DNA of 64,000 nucleotides. Source: Comamonas sp. 26 (GTDB lineage: Bacteria > Pseudomonadota > Gammaproteobacteria > Burkholderiales > Burkholderiaceae_C). Positions 11,220 through 20,456 of the stretch are shown here, one piece after another. Below the pieces are notes generated by a model. That model was not told where the DNA came from. It did not search any database and saw nothing but the letters and a program-made list of their open reading frames with translations. Numbering within the stretch: the first letter of the stretch is position 1; each line of letters begins with the position of its first letter. A program made the position numbers and the translations under genes. The DNA is taken from contig NZ_PEFL01000001.1 of NCBI RefSeq assembly GCF_002754475.1, positions 806,001 to 870,000 of the forward strand. Direction: 5' to 3'.

Positions 11220-11893
11220 AGGGATACAGATGAAAGTGCCATCGACAAATCGTTCGTTGGCAGATCGCGGTCAAAGGTCAGGCCTGCTTCCACGTGGTCC
11301 AGGTGCTGCTGCATCAACAGCACCGCATGTTCGGCATCGCCTGCCGCCAGAGCGGTGACGATGTCGGAGTGCTCTTCGTGCGAATGCTCGGCCGCCGATG
11401 CAGACTGGTACATCAGCGTAATCAAGGCGCAGCGTGAAATCAGCTCCCCCAGCAGTTGTGCCAGCACTTCGTTGCCCATCAGCTCGGCCATGCGCACGTG
11501 AAAGTCGCCCAGCAGCTCGGTGCGCTGGCCAACGTCTTCGGCATCCATGGCCTTTTTTTCAGCCGTCACATGCTGCTTGAGCGCGCGAATCTTGGCCGCA
11601 GTGCTTTGCGAAGCAAAGCTGCGCACCATCTCGGCCTCCAGCATGCGGCGCACGGCGAAGACCTGGCGCGCCTCATCCACGGAGGGCGTAGCGACAAAAG
11701 CGCCGCGCGCAGGTTCGAGCTTGATGAGCCGGTTCTGTGAGAGCTGAAACAGCGCCTGGCGAACCAGAGTGCGGGAAACACCGAAGTGATCGGCCAGTTT
11801 TTGCTCGGCCAGTTTGGTGCCGGGCATCAGGCGATGCTCGACGATCGCCTTGGTCAGGCTGTCAACAATGAAACTGGTGGTGGAAGTTTCCAT
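11216..11893 (-). CDS. GntR family (FCD type) regulator, probable purine regulon repressor
   Basis: 225 aa from ATG 11893 (M-E-T-S-T-T-S-F). The longer upstream frame begins across the promoter and operator and is unlikely. Residues about 5-70 form a GntR winged helix (K-L-A-E-Q-K-L-A-D-H-F-G-V-S-R-T-L-V-R-Q-A-L), and residues about 85-205 an all-helical FCD ligand domain (R-R-M-L-E-A-E-M-V-R-S-F). It is the first gene of the puuE operon (4-bp overlap). A TGTATACA operator lies 31 bp before its ATG, and GntR/FCD proteins commonly bind TGTATACA-like palindromes, so autoregulation and control of the whole purine set are likely. The ligand is unknown; allantoin or a related ureide is a guess. 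Confidence 0.88.
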   Translation of the reverse strand: METSTTSFIVDSLTKAIVEHRLMPGTKLAEQKLADHFGVSRTLVRQALFQLSQNRLIKLEPARGAFVATPSVDEARQVFAVRRMLEAEMVRSFASQSTAAKIRALKQHVTAEKKAMDAEDVGQRTELLGDFHVRMAELMGNEVLAQLLGELISRCALITLMYQSASAAEHSHEEHSDIVTALAAGDAEHAVLLMQQHLDHVEAGLTFDRDLPTNDLSMALSSVSL

Positions 11894-11916
11894 AAATTCA
11901 TCATAGCGGTTGAAGA

Positions 11917-11938
11917 CTAATTTTGTATACAGTTTCTG
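11917..11938 (-). promoter_or_regulatory. Purine-regulon operator, site B (GntR/puuE operon and ttuD)
   Basis: TGTATACA at 11924-11931 with right flank GTTTCTG. Its complement contains ACAGAAACTGTATACA, 16 bases identical to site C before uraH. It lies 31 bp upstream of the GntR ATG and in the divergent gap to ttuD, so it can serve both directions. Confidence 0.75.
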
Positions 11939-12105
11939 TCCACCAGTTATGGTGTTTATCTTGATAACCGGTGAAGAAAAGCTGCGTGCAAGCGCGCAAA
12001 CCCATGCGGCACAATGATTTTCGGCATTAATGCAGCAAAGATCAGTAGTGTTGTGACGTCGGGGTGTCTGTGAGGCAAAAAAGCCGGAATGCACAATGCG
12101 CAACT

Positions 12106-13458
12106 ATGCAAGCACAGAATACATCCTCGCGCGCTCAGGTCGCGGTCGCACCTTCGCCTCAGCAAGACCCTGCGGGTTTCTTGCGTCATCTGTATGAGGT
12201 GGCTGTGCGCAATGCCCTGCCCATCGAGGGGCTGGTGCGCCATCTGCCCAAGCCGCCCAAGGGTCGCACGTTGGTGCTGGGCGCTGGCAAGGCTGGCGGC
12301 TCCATGGCGCAGGCGCTTGAAGCGCTGTGGCCGCAAGATGCGCCGCTGTCTGGTCTGGTTGTCACCCGCTATGCCCATATTCCGCCGCGCCCCGAAGGTC
12401 TGCCCGTGCGACTGGAAGTGGTCGAAGCCGCCCACCCCGTGCCTGATGCTGCAGGTCTGGCTGCTGCCGAGCGAATTCTGGCGCTGACGCAAGGGCTGAC
12501 TGCCGACGATCTGGTGATCTGTCTGATTTCCGGCGGTGGATCGTCGCTGCTGACCCTGCCCGCAGAAGGCATCGATCTGGCCGAGAAGCAGCGCATCAAC
12601 AAGGCCCTGCTGGAAAGTGGCGCCGCCATTGGCGAGATGAACTGCGTGCGCAAGCACCTCTCGCGAATCAAGGGTGGCCGCTTGGCCGCAGCCTGTTTCC
12701 CAGCCAAGGTGGTCACGCTGACCATTAGCGATGTGCCTGGCGACGATCCTTCCGTGATCGCCAGTGGCCCCACCGTGCCCGATGCATCAACCTGTGCGGA
12801 CGCGCTGGCGATTCTGAACCGCTACCAGATCAGCATTCCCGATTGCGTGCGCGCTGCACTGGAAGCAGGTCAGCTGGAAACGCCCAAGCCCGGCGATGCT
12901 CGCTTTGAAGGCCATACCGTGCACCTGATCGCCACTCCCCAGCAATCGCTGGAAGCGGCGGCGGCTGCCGCGCGCGAAGCGGGCATGGCTGTGCATGTGC
13001 TGTCGGACGAGATGGAAGGCGAATCCCGCGAAGTGGGCAAGGTGCACGCCGCACTGGCGCGTGCTGTGGCCAAGCATGGTCAGCCTTTTGCCAAGCCTTG
13101 CGTGATCTTGTCGGGTGGCGAAACTACGGTGACTATTCGCCCCCGCCAGCCCGGTGCAGCCAAGGGCCGTGGCGGCCGTGCTGGCGAATTCTGTCTGGGT
13201 CTGGCGCAGGCGCTGCAAGGCCAGGAAAAGGTCTGGGCGCTGGCTGCTGACACCGATGGCATTGATGGTGTGGAGGACAACGCCGGTGCCCGCGTCTCGC
13301 CTTGTACGCTCAAGCGTGCAGCTGAGCAGAACCTGCGTATCAGCGATCATCTGGATCGCAACGATGCCTATGGTTATTTCTCGGCCATTGGCGACCTAGT
13401 GATTACTGGTCCCACGCACACCAACGTCAATGACTTCCGCGCCATTCTGGTGCTCTGA
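12106..13458 (+). CDS. ttuD: Glycerate 2-kinase / hydroxypyruvate reductase family (TtuD, MOFRL)
   Basis: 450 aa from ATG 12106; a GTG 42 bases upstream is an alternative. It belongs to the MOFRL glycerate kinase family (TtuD/GckA), which phosphorylates D-glycerate to 2-phosphoglycerate, although older annotations call it hydroxypyruvate reductase. The N-terminal domain has L-V-L-G-A-G-K-A-G-G-S-M-A and the nucleotide loop S-G-G-G-S-S-L. The C-terminal MOFRL part carries G-R-G-G-R-A-G-E-F and A-A-D-T-D-G-I-D-G. It completes the glyoxylate to glycerate route with Gcl, Hyi and GlxR encoded just to the right, and diverges from the purine regulator. Confidence 0.92.
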   Translation: MQAQNTSSRAQVAVAPSPQQDPAGFLRHLYEVAVRNALPIEGLVRHLPKPPKGRTLVLGAGKAGGSMAQALEALWPQDAPLSGLVVTRYAHIPPRPEGLPVRLEVVEAAHPVPDAAGLAAAERILALTQGLTADDLVICLISGGGSSLLTLPAEGIDLAEKQRINKALLESGAAIGEMNCVRKHLSRIKGGRLAAACFPAKVVTLTISDVPGDDPSVIASGPTVPDASTCADALAILNRYQISIPDCVRAALEAGQLETPKPGDARFEGHTVHLIATPQQSLEAAAAAAREAGMAVHVLSDEMEGESREVGKVHAALARAVAKHGQPFAKPCVILSGGETTVTIRPRQPGAAKGRGGRAGEFCLGLAQALQGQEKVWALAADTDGIDGVEDNAGARVSPCTLKRAAEQNLRISDHLDRNDAYGYFSAIGDLVITGPTHTNVNDFRAILVL

Positions 13459-13518
13459 TCTGCATCTTTCATAGCGCATTGCGCTTGTATTGAAAAGACT
13501 TCAAGGTCTTTTAAATCT

Positions 13519-13547
13519 GCAGCTACCGTTGAACAAACGGTAGCTGC
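13519..13547 (+). terminator. Strong hairpin after ttuD
   Basis: GCAGCTACCGTT pairs perfectly with AACGGTAGCTGC over a GAACA loop, followed by TTTGC. It sits between the converging ttuD and LysR genes and may serve either. AGCGC and AGCTAT repeat fragments flank it. Confidence 0.7.
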
Positions 13548-13602
13548 TTTGCTATTGATAGCGTTCTGACGGGATTGATTCGTTTGCAGAATCACCCTCC
13601 CA

Positions 13603-14520
13603 TCATCCTCCGCGCGGTAATTCTTCCCACCAGGCGTCGTCAAACTTGCCTTGCATAAAGGCGATGAAAGACTGCACTTTCTGCGGTACCAGTCGCGGCG
13701 AGGGGTAGACCGCGTGAATCTCCTGCTCATGCAGGCGGCAGGTCTTGAGAACCTCGACCACGCGGCCATCCTTGAGCGAATCCTGGGCTACGTATCGCGG
13801 CAGGGCTGCAATGCCCATGTGCGAACGCGCAGCAGCCAGCAGGGCCGAGAGGTTGTTGGAGCGCAGCCGCCCGGTGACGGGAATGGACACCGGCTCGCCG
13901 CTGGCGCTGCGCAGCCGCCAGATGTCGTTGCCCTGCACGCTGCTGTAGATCAGCGTGGAATGCTCTTTGAGGTCTGAGGGGCGGCGCGGCGTGCCGTGTT
14001 TGCGCAGATAGGTGTTGGAGGCGACCAGCACCCAGGGGTTGATCCCCAGCATGCGCGCGCCCAGCGATGAGTCGGCCAGCTTGCCCAGGCGCAGCGCCAC
14101 GTCAATGCCGTTGGCCACCAGATCGGTGTAGCGGTCCTCAAAGCTCAGGTCGACCTGCACCTGCGGGTTGTGCTTCATGAAATCCATGGCCAGCGGAATG
14201 AGTACGCGCCGCCCGAAGGCGACCGAGCTGCCGATGCGCAGTTGCCCCTGCACCTGCGTCTGGCGCACCTTGACGACATTCTCCGCCTCGGCCACATCGT
14301 TGACGATGATCTTGCACTTCTCGTAGTACAGCGCACCAGCCTCCGTCATGCTCACGCCGCGCGTGTTGCGGTTGAGCAGGCGCACTTTCAGGCGCGCTTC
14401 CATGGCCGCAATCTGCTTGGTGACCGTGGGCTGCGTGGTTGCAAATTCTTGCGCTACTTTGGTGAAGCTGCCGGTCTCCACCACCCGCACAAACATGTGC
14501 ATCGCGTCGAGTTTGTCCAT
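13603..14520 (-). CDS. LysR family regulator divergent from gcl
   Basis: 305 aa. The N-terminal winged helix-turn-helix (about 1-60, with F-A-T-T-Q-P-T-V-T-K-Q-I-A-A-M-E-A-R-L) is followed by a substrate-binding domain (about 90-300) of the CrgA/DmlR-like group. The start ATG lies 110 bp from the gcl ATG on the other strand, with a perfect inverted repeat of LysR-box form between them. The simplest reading is an activator of gcl-hyi-glxR responding to a glyoxylate-related metabolite; that ligand is inferred from position. Confidence 0.88.
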   Translation of the reverse strand: MDKLDAMHMFVRVVETGSFTKVAQEFATTQPTVTKQIAAMEARLKVRLLNRNTRGVSMTEAGALYYEKCKIIVNDVAEAENVVKVRQTQVQGQLRIGSSVAFGRRVLIPLAMDFMKHNPQVQVDLSFEDRYTDLVANGIDVALRLGKLADSSLGARMLGINPWVLVASNTYLRKHGTPRRPSDLKEHSTLIYSSVQGNDIWRLRSASGEPVSIPVTGRLRSNNLSALLAAARSHMGIAALPRYVAQDSLKDGRVVEVLKTCRLHEQEIHAVYPSPRLVPQKVQSFIAFMQGKFDDAWWEELPRGG

Positions 14521-14533
14521 CGTTTTGACTCCT

Positions 14534-14556
14534 ATTTATTCTTCAGTGGAATAAAT
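14534..14556. promoter_or_regulatory. Inverted repeat in LysR-gcl gap, probable LysR box
   Basis: ATTTATTC, seven bases, GAATAAAT: perfect 8-bp arms in the 109-bp divergent gap. The form (T-rich arm, spacer, A-rich arm) and the location just before the regulator start fit a LysR recognition site. Confidence 0.6.
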
Positions 14557-14629
14557 TTTATGGTCTGTAAGCGGCTTCCGGCAAGCAAAGGTCTTGACTA
14601 AAGTTCAACTCAGTTTTAAGGAGACCCTC

Positions 14630-16420
14630 ATGGCCAAAATGAAAGCGATCGAAGCAGCAGTACTGGTGCTCGAAAAAGAAGGTGTAACCGTTACGTTTGG
14701 TGTGCCAGGTGCGGCCATCAATCCGCTGTACGCCGCAATGAAGAACCACGGCGGCATCGGTCACATTCTGGCCCGTCACGTGGAAGGCGCCAGCCACATG
14801 GCTGAAGGCTACACCCGTGCCATCGCCGGCAACATCGGCGTGTGTATCGGCACCAGCGGCCCTGCTGGCACCGACATGATCACCGGCCTGTACTCGGCCA
14901 GCGCTGACTCCATCCCAATCCTGTGCATTACCGGCCAAGCTCCCCGCTCGCGTCTGCACAAGGAAGACTTCCAGGCTGTGGACATCGCTTCCATCGCCAA
15001 GCCAGTGACCAAGTGGGCCACCACGGTTCTGGAGCCTGCTCAAGTGCCCCGCGCATTCCAGCAAGCTTTCCACCTGATGCGCTCCGGCCGTCCAGGTCCT
15101 GTGCTGCTCGATCTGCCCATCGACGTGCAACTGGCTGAAATCGAATTCGACATCGAAACCTACGAGCCTCTGGCTGCGTACAAGCCTACAGCTTCGCGCA
15201 AGCAAGCTGAGAAGGCGATCGAGATGCTCAACGAATCCGAGCGTCCTCTGCTGGTCTCCGGCGGCGGTGTGATCAACGCCGATGCTTCCGACCTGATGGT
15301 CGAGCTGGCCGAGATCCTGAACGTGCCCGTGATCCCAACCCTGATGGGCTGGGGCACCATCCCTGATGACCACCCACTGATGGTTGGTATGTGCGGTCTG
15401 CAGACCAGCCACCGTTATGGCAACGCCACGATGCTGGCTTCGGACTTCGTGTTCGGTATCGGCAACCGTTGGGCCAACCGCCATACCGGTTCGGTCGAGG
15501 TTTACACCAAGGGTCGCAAGTTTGTGCACGTGGACATTGAGCCCACACAAATCGGCCGCGTGTTTGCCCCTGACTATGGCATCGTCTCTGACGCCAAGGC
15601 TGCTCTGGAGCAATTCGTTGCCGTGGCCAAGGAGTGGAAGGCTGCTGGCAAGCTCAAGTGCCGCAAGACCTGGGTTGCCGAGTGCCAAGGCCGTAAGAAC
15701 AGCGTCGAGTTCCTGCGCAAGACGAACTTCGACAACGTGCCGATGAAGCCACAGCGCGTCTACCAGTGCATGAACAACTCGCTGGACCGCGATACGACTT
15801 ACGTGTCCACCATCGGTCTGTCGCAGATCGCCGGTGCTCAGTTCCTGCACGTGTACAAGCCACGTAACTGGATCAACTGCGGTCAAGCGGGCCCTCTGGG
15901 CTGGACCACTCCTGCTGCTCTGGGTGTGCGCGTTGCTGACCCAGCTCGCAAGATTGTGGCCCTGTCCGGCGACTACGACTTCCAGTTCATGATCGAAGAG
16001 CTGGCCGTGGGCGCGCAGTTCAAGCTGCCTTACGTTCACGTGCTGGTGAACAACAGCTACCTGGGTCTGATCCGTCAAGCTCAGCGCGCTTTCTCGATCG
16101 ACTATTGCGTGCAATTGGCGTTCGACAATATCAACATGGATGAGGGTGATGCCACCCGCGGCTACGGTGTTGACCATGTTAAGGTCGTTGAAGGTCTGGG
16201 TTGCAAGGCCATCCGCGTTCACCGCGCCGAAGACTTTGCTCCCGCCATGAAGCAGGCTGAAGCCTGGATGGCAGAGCACAAGACACCTGTGGTGATCGAG
16301 TGCATCTTGGAGCGTGTGACCAACATCGCCATGGGCGCCGAAATCGACAACGTGGTCGAGTTCGAAGACCTGGCCACTGAAAAGGCCGACGCGCCTAGCG
16401 CACTGGCTCTGCTGGGTTAA
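14630..16420 (+). CDS. gcl: Glyoxylate carboligase
   Basis: 596 aa from ATG 14630, which has AAGGAGA eight or so bases before it. This thiamine diphosphate enzyme condenses two glyoxylate molecules to tartronate semialdehyde and CO2. A key sign is R-H-V-E-G-A-S-H: Gcl has valine where almost all other family members have the catalytic glutamate, and the valine is present here. The C-terminal cofactor region has the G-D-Y-D-F-Q-F segment with downstream N-N-S-Y. It is the first gene of gcl-hyi-glxR. An intrinsic terminator directly after its stop probably lets only part of transcription reach hyi. Confidence 0.96.
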   Translation: MAKMKAIEAAVLVLEKEGVTVTFGVPGAAINPLYAAMKNHGGIGHILARHVEGASHMAEGYTRAIAGNIGVCIGTSGPAGTDMITGLYSASADSIPILCITGQAPRSRLHKEDFQAVDIASIAKPVTKWATTVLEPAQVPRAFQQAFHLMRSGRPGPVLLDLPIDVQLAEIEFDIETYEPLAAYKPTASRKQAEKAIEMLNESERPLLVSGGGVINADASDLMVELAEILNVPVIPTLMGWGTIPDDHPLMVGMCGLQTSHRYGNATMLASDFVFGIGNRWANRHTGSVEVYTKGRKFVHVDIEPTQIGRVFAPDYGIVSDAKAALEQFVAVAKEWKAAGKLKCRKTWVAECQGRKNSVEFLRKTNFDNVPMKPQRVYQCMNNSLDRDTTYVSTIGLSQIAGAQFLHVYKPRNWINCGQAGPLGWTTPAALGVRVADPARKIVALSGDYDFQFMIEELAVGAQFKLPYVHVLVNNSYLGLIRQAQRAFSIDYCVQLAFDNINMDEGDATRGYGVDHVKVVEGLGCKAIRVHRAEDFAPAMKQAEAWMAEHKTPVVIECILERVTNIAMGAEIDNVVEFEDLATEKADAPSALALLG

Positions 16421-16430
16421 CAGCATCCAA

Positions 16431-16458
16431 GGACAGAGCGAAGGCTCTGTCCTTTTTT
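16431..16458 (+). terminator. Terminator between gcl and hyi
   Basis: GGACAGAGC pairs with GCTCTGTCC over a GAAG tetraloop and is followed by six T. It lies 10 bp after the gcl stop and 32 bp before the hyi start, so it probably attenuates the downstream genes. Confidence 0.85.
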
Positions 16459-16489
16459 CCCTTTTGACGAGATATCTGGAGACAAGACC

Positions 16490-17293
16490 ATGCCCCGTTT
16501 TGCTGCCAACCTGAGCATGTTGTTCACCGAGGTGCCTTTCCTCGAGCGTTTTGAGCGTGCCGCAAACGCAGGTTTTGAAGCCGTTGAATTCCTCTTCCCC
16601 TACGCACACACCGTGGAAGAAATTCAGGAGCGCCTGAACGCCACTGGCCTGAAGATTGTTCTGCACAATCTGCCCGCTGGCGACTGGGATGCCGGCGAGC
16701 GCGGCATTGCCTGCGACCCCAACCGCGTTGACGAATTCCGCGCTGGCGTTGCCAAGGCCGTGACCTATGCCCACGCTCTGGGTGTGCCTCAGCTGAACTG
16801 CTTGGCTGGCAAGGTTCCTGCAGGCTCTGACCCTGTCGTGGTGCGCCGCACTTTTGTGGAAAACCTGCGCTTTGCCGCAGCTGCTCTGAGCGCCGCCAAC
16901 ATTCGCCTGCTGGTTGAGCCAATCAACCCCTTCGACATCCCCGGCTTCTACCTGAACCGCACGGATGAAGTGCTGTCCATCCTGGACGAAGTGGGTGCCG
17001 CTAACGCTTTCGTTCAGTACGACATCTACCACGCACAGCGCACCGAAGGCGAGCTGGCTGCCACCATGCAAAAGCAGCTGGGCCGCATCGGTCACATCCA
17101 GCTGGCAGACAACCCCGGTCGCAATGAGCCAGGCACTGGCGAGATCAACTACCCCTTCCTGTTCGCACACCTGGATCGCATCGGCTACGACGGCTGGATC
17201 GGTTGCGAATACAAGCCTGCAGGCAACACCGAATCGGGCCTGGGCTGGCTGGAAAAAATTGGCGGCTGTAAGAAAGCTGCAGTCGCTGCATAA
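16490..17293 (+). CDS. hyi: Hydroxypyruvate isomerase
   Basis: 267 aa TIM-barrel protein of the sugar-phosphate isomerase-like family. Hyi interconverts hydroxypyruvate and tartronate semialdehyde. Metal and catalytic glutamates are visible in L-L-V-E-P-I-N and near the end in I-G-C-E-Y-K-P, and the N-terminal P-R-F-A-A-N-L-S-M-L-F-T-E is typical. It lies between gcl and glxR, behind the gcl terminator, and a hairpin repeat separates it from glxR. Confidence 0.95.
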   Translation: MPRFAANLSMLFTEVPFLERFERAANAGFEAVEFLFPYAHTVEEIQERLNATGLKIVLHNLPAGDWDAGERGIACDPNRVDEFRAGVAKAVTYAHALGVPQLNCLAGKVPAGSDPVVVRRTFVENLRFAAAALSAANIRLLVEPINPFDIPGFYLNRTDEVLSILDEVGAANAFVQYDIYHAQRTEGELAATMQKQLGRIGHIQLADNPGRNEPGTGEINYPFLFAHLDRIGYDGWIGCEYKPAGNTESGLGWLEKIGGCKKAAVAA

Positions 17294-17298
17294 GCCGT

Positions 17299-17323
17299 AT
17301 AGCGCTTGCTGGACAAGCGCTAT
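17299..17323. repeat. AGCGCTTG/CAAGCGCT palindromic repeat between hyi and glxR
   Basis: ATAGCGCTTG, five bases (CTGGA), CAAGCGCTAT: perfect 10-bp arms, followed by CAGCTATCGATTTTGATA. It belongs to the intergenic palindrome family of this window (compare 57721 and 61233). Confidence 0.7.
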
Positions 17324-17364
17324 CAGCTATCGATTTTGATATCAAGAATAGTTAGGAGTACACC

Positions 17365-18276
17365 ATGAACGCATCGTCCCTCAAGTTGGGCTTTATCGGT
17401 CTGGGCATCATGGGCGCGCCCATGTGCGGCCACCTGATCTCGGCTGGTCACCAGCTGTTTGTGAACACGCACGGCAAGGTGCCCGCCAGCATCGCTGAAA
17501 CCAGCGCGACTCAGTGCACCACCGCTCGCGGTGTGGCCGAGCGTGCCGACATCATCTTCGTGATGGTGCCCGACACTCCCGATGTGGAAAAGGTGCTGTT
17601 TGGTGAAGACGGCGTGGCCGCTGGCCTGAAGGGCAGCACCGGCAAGATCGTGGTGGACATGTCCTCCATCTCGCCCGTGGCGACCAAGGAATTCGCCAAG
17701 CGCATCGAAGCTGTTGGCGCTCAATACCTGGACGCACCTGTGTCCGGTGGCGAAGTTGGTGCCAAGAACGGCACGCTGTCCATCATGATCGGTGGCCCAG
17801 ACGCTGCATTCGAGCGCGTCAAGCCCCTGTTTGAAAAGATGGGCAAGAACATCACTCTGGTCGGCGGCAACGGTGATGGTCAGACAGCCAAGGTGGCTAA
17901 CCAGATCATCGTGGCGCTGAACATCGAAGCCGTGGCTGAAGCCCTGCTGTTCGCATCGCGCGCTGGTGCTGATCCTGCTCGCGTGCGTGAAGCTCTGCTG
18001 GGCGGTTTTGCTTCCTCCAAGATTCTGGAAGTGCATGCCGAGCGCATGATCAAGCGCACCTTCGATCCAGGCTTCCGCATTGCTCTGCACCAGAAGGACT
18101 TGAACCTGGCTCTGTCCAGCGCACGTCAGCTGGGCGTTTCGCTGCCTAACACTGCCATGGCTCAAGAGCTGTTCAACACCTGCGTGGCCCACGGCGGCGC
18201 AGCATGGGATCACTCCGGCATGGTTCGAGCTCTGGAGAAGATGGCCAATTTCGAAATCGGCCAGAAGGCTGAGTAA
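17365..18276 (+). CDS. glxR: Tartronate semialdehyde reductase
   Basis: 303 aa beta-hydroxyacid dehydrogenase. It reduces tartronate semialdehyde to D-glycerate with NAD(P)H. The N-terminal Rossmann motif G-F-I-G-L-G-I-M-G-A-P-M, the substrate loop D-A-P-V-S-G-G-E-V-G-A and the catalytic Lys region K-V-A-N-Q-I are all visible. Being third after gcl and hyi makes GlxR more likely than related GarR or 3-hydroxyisobutyrate dehydrogenases. TtuD would phosphorylate the glycerate. A strong terminator follows. Confidence 0.95.
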   Translation: MNASSLKLGFIGLGIMGAPMCGHLISAGHQLFVNTHGKVPASIAETSATQCTTARGVAERADIIFVMVPDTPDVEKVLFGEDGVAAGLKGSTGKIVVDMSSISPVATKEFAKRIEAVGAQYLDAPVSGGEVGAKNGTLSIMIGGPDAAFERVKPLFEKMGKNITLVGGNGDGQTAKVANQIIVALNIEAVAEALLFASRAGADPARVREALLGGFASSKILEVHAERMIKRTFDPGFRIALHQKDLNLALSSARQLGVSLPNTAMAQELFNTCVAHGGAAWDHSGMVRALEKMANFEIGQKAE

Positions 18277-18334
18277 ACGAGAGGTGGGGAGGGCGGCCAC
18301 TGGCTACGCGTACGGTCAGCAGCCGCCTCAAAGT

Positions 18335-18366
18335 AAAAAGCCGCGCTCGGGGGAGCGCGGCTTTTT
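18335..18366. terminator. Bidirectional terminator between glxR and ggt
   Basis: AAAAAGCCGCGCTC pairs with GAGCGCGGCTTTTT over GGGG. It lies between two converging genes and has A and T tails for both. Confidence 0.92.
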
Positions 18367-18405
18367 TTATTCAGAATTTCCTCTTGTGCTCTGAGTGAAA
18401 TTTCA

Positions 18406-20238
18406 TTAGTAGCCCAGAGTTTTTCCATCCGGGTTGCGCGGGTCTGATGCGCCTTGCAGCACACCATCCCGCACCTCAATGGTCTGCGTGCGACCCATGG
18501 CGGGCTTCACGGCGACCTTGTGCCCCCATTGCCTGAGCAGGGCCAGCGTATCGGCACTAAAGCCTTTTTCAATGCGCAGCACATCCGGCGTCCACTGGTG
18601 ATGAAAGCGCGGCGTGGCCGCCGCTTCGGCCGGGTTCATGCCAAAGTCGATGTGGTTGACGACTTGCTGCAGCACCGTGGTGATGATGCGTGCGCCGCCG
18701 GGGCTGCCTGTCACCAGCACCGGCTTGCTGTCCTTGAGTACCAGCGTGGGCGTCATCGATGAAAGCGGGCGCTTGCCGGCTTGGACGGCATTTGCATCGC
18801 CGCCCACCAGCCCGTAAGCGTTGGCCACGCCGGGTTTGACCGAGAAGTCATCCATTTCGTTGTTGAGCAGCACGCCCGTACCCTTGGCCACGATGCCGCT
18901 GCCAAAGTTGGTGTTGAGTGTGTAGGTCACGGCCACGGCATTGCCGGTCTTGTCCACCACGGAGTAATGCGTGGTCTGGTCGCTTTCATAGGGCTGAGAA
19001 AAATGTTGAGGGTGGCCGGGCTTGATGTCCTTGCTGGGCCTTGCCTGCTGGGGCTTGATGCTGGTTGCCAGTTCATCGGCGTAGCGCTTGGAGGTTAGCC
19101 CCTTGAGCGGGATCGTCACAAAGTCCGGGTCGCCCAGATATTCAGCACGGTCGGCATAGGCCAGTTTCATGGCCTCGGTCATGTAGTGCACGCTTTGCGC
19201 GCTGTTGGCCCCCCATTGCTGCATGGGCCAGCGCTCCATCATGTTCAGAATCTGCAGCAGGTGGGCGCCGCCGGATGAGGGCGGCGGCATGGTCACGATC
19301 TGATAGCCGCGATAGTTGCCGCGCACAGGCTCGCGCTCCACCGGCTTGTAGTCACGCAGATCCTCAAGCGTGATGGCGTTGGCATGTGGTGCCATTTCAG
19401 CCGCAATTTTCTGAGCGATGCTGCCTTGGTAAAAAGCCTTGGCACCTTGCTGGCTGATGAGACGCATGGACTGCGCCAGATCTTTTTGCACCAGCCGCTC
19501 ACCTGCTTGCAGCGGCTCGCCGTTTTTCCAGAAAATGGCCTGCGTGGCGGGCCATTGGCCCATGTTCTTTTTTTCCTGGTTCAGCGTCTTCGCCAGTGTC
19601 ACGCTGATGGGGTAGCCCTTCTCGGCCAGCGCAATGGAGGGAGCCATCACCTGGGCCAGCGGCAGGCTGCCCCAGCGCGAGAGTGCATGCGTCATACCCG
19701 CCACCGTACCCGGCACACCCACAGCGTAGTGGGTGAAGAGCGACTTGCCGTTAATGACGCCGCCCTTGTCATCCAGGTACATATTGCGCGATGCGCCTTT
19801 GGGTGCCACCTCGCGGAAGTCCAGCGCAATGTCTTTGCCGGTCTTGGCGTCATGCACCATCATGAAACCGCCACCACCGATATTGCCTGCATTGGGCAGG
19901 GCCACGGCCAGCGCAAAGCCCACGGCAACAGCGGCATCGACGGCGTTGCCGCCAGCTTTCAGAATGTCTATGCCAATCTGGGTGGCAAGTTCTTGCTCGG
20001 ACGCGACCATGCCGTTTTTGGCGATGACCGGGTGAAAGACGTCCAGATCAAAGTCATAAGCGGCCGCTGCGGCCTGCGCGGCGGCGGTTTGCGTAATGAT
20101 GGGCGCTGCTTCAATGGCGGGCGATATGCCGAGCGCAGGCAGAGGCGTCGCTTCGTTGCTGGCTGTGCTGCTGCAGGCATTTAAACCGGCTAAAACGATG
20201 ATCATGCTGGCCGCCAAGGCGGTGTTGCGCAATTGCAT
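18406..20238 (-). CDS. ggt: Gamma-glutamyltransferase, lipoprotein-type signal
   Basis: 610 aa, translated as a proenzyme that cleaves itself before a threonine. The N-terminus is a lipoprotein signal (L-A-G-L-N-A-C), so the enzyme is probably anchored in the periplasm. The large-subunit signature G-N-A-V-D-A-A-V-A-V-G-F-A and G-G-G-F-M-M, the self-cleavage and nucleophile site in Q-T-T-H-Y-S-V-V-D-K, and the small-subunit R-P-L-S-S-M-T-P-T and G-S-P-G-G are all present. It would hydrolyse glutathione and gamma-glutamyl peptides. Its position inside the purine island and its divergence from uraH across a shared operator are unexpected; a shared nitrogen-source role is possible but unproven. 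Confidence 0.93.
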   Translation of the reverse strand: MQLRNTALAASMIIVLAGLNACSSTASNEATPLPALGISPAIEAAPIITQTAAAQAAAAAYDFDLDVFHPVIAKNGMVASEQELATQIGIDILKAGGNAVDAAVAVGFALAVALPNAGNIGGGGFMMVHDAKTGKDIALDFREVAPKGASRNMYLDDKGGVINGKSLFTHYAVGVPGTVAGMTHALSRWGSLPLAQVMAPSIALAEKGYPISVTLAKTLNQEKKNMGQWPATQAIFWKNGEPLQAGERLVQKDLAQSMRLISQQGAKAFYQGSIAQKIAAEMAPHANAITLEDLRDYKPVEREPVRGNYRGYQIVTMPPPSSGGAHLLQILNMMERWPMQQWGANSAQSVHYMTEAMKLAYADRAEYLGDPDFVTIPLKGLTSKRYADELATSIKPQQARPSKDIKPGHPQHFSQPYESDQTTHYSVVDKTGNAVAVTYTLNTNFGSGIVAKGTGVLLNNEMDDFSVKPGVANAYGLVGGDANAVQAGKRPLSSMTPTLVLKDSKPVLVTGSPGGARIITTVLQQVVNHIDFGMNPAEAAATPRFHHQWTPDVLRIEKGFSADTLALLRQWGHKVAVKPAMGRTQTIEVRDGVLQGASDPRNPDGKTLGY

Positions 20239-20338
20239 GCGTTATCTCCTGTGAGGGGTTGAGGCCAGTGTAAAGAAACGATCTTCTTTGGGCTGGCTAT
20301 GTGCCTGAAAGTCAAGGCTGAAAAGCCTTTGATAGGGT

Positions 20339-20362
20339 ACAGAAACTGTATACACTTTAAAG
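20339..20362. promoter_or_regulatory. Purine-regulon operator, site C (uraH/ggt divergent gap)
   Basis: ACAGAAACTGTATACACTTT: core TGTATACA at 20347-20354, left half CAGAAAC, right half CTTTAAA. It shares ACAGAAACTGTATACA with the complement of site B. It lies 103 bp before uraH and 109 bp before ggt. Confidence 0.78.
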
Positions 20363-20456
20363 ATCAAAGCGTTGCGCACATGCGTGAGCGTGCTTTGAAT
20401 ACACAGATGTTTGACACAACCAAGGGCAGTTGCAAACTGCCTGTGAGGAGATTTCC

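Noticed and set aside
11894..12103. Longer GntR start at 12103
   Set aside because: It would translate through the operator and promoter; the winged-helix protein begins naturally at ATG 11893.
14558..17170. 870-codon minus-strand open frame opposite gcl and hyi
   Set aside because: A shadow caused by biased codon use of gcl and hyi, which both match known enzymes over full length.
20430..20456. Nine-codon upstream extension of uraH
   Set aside because: ATG 20457 has GAGGAGA at proper spacing and gives the standard 116-aa protein.
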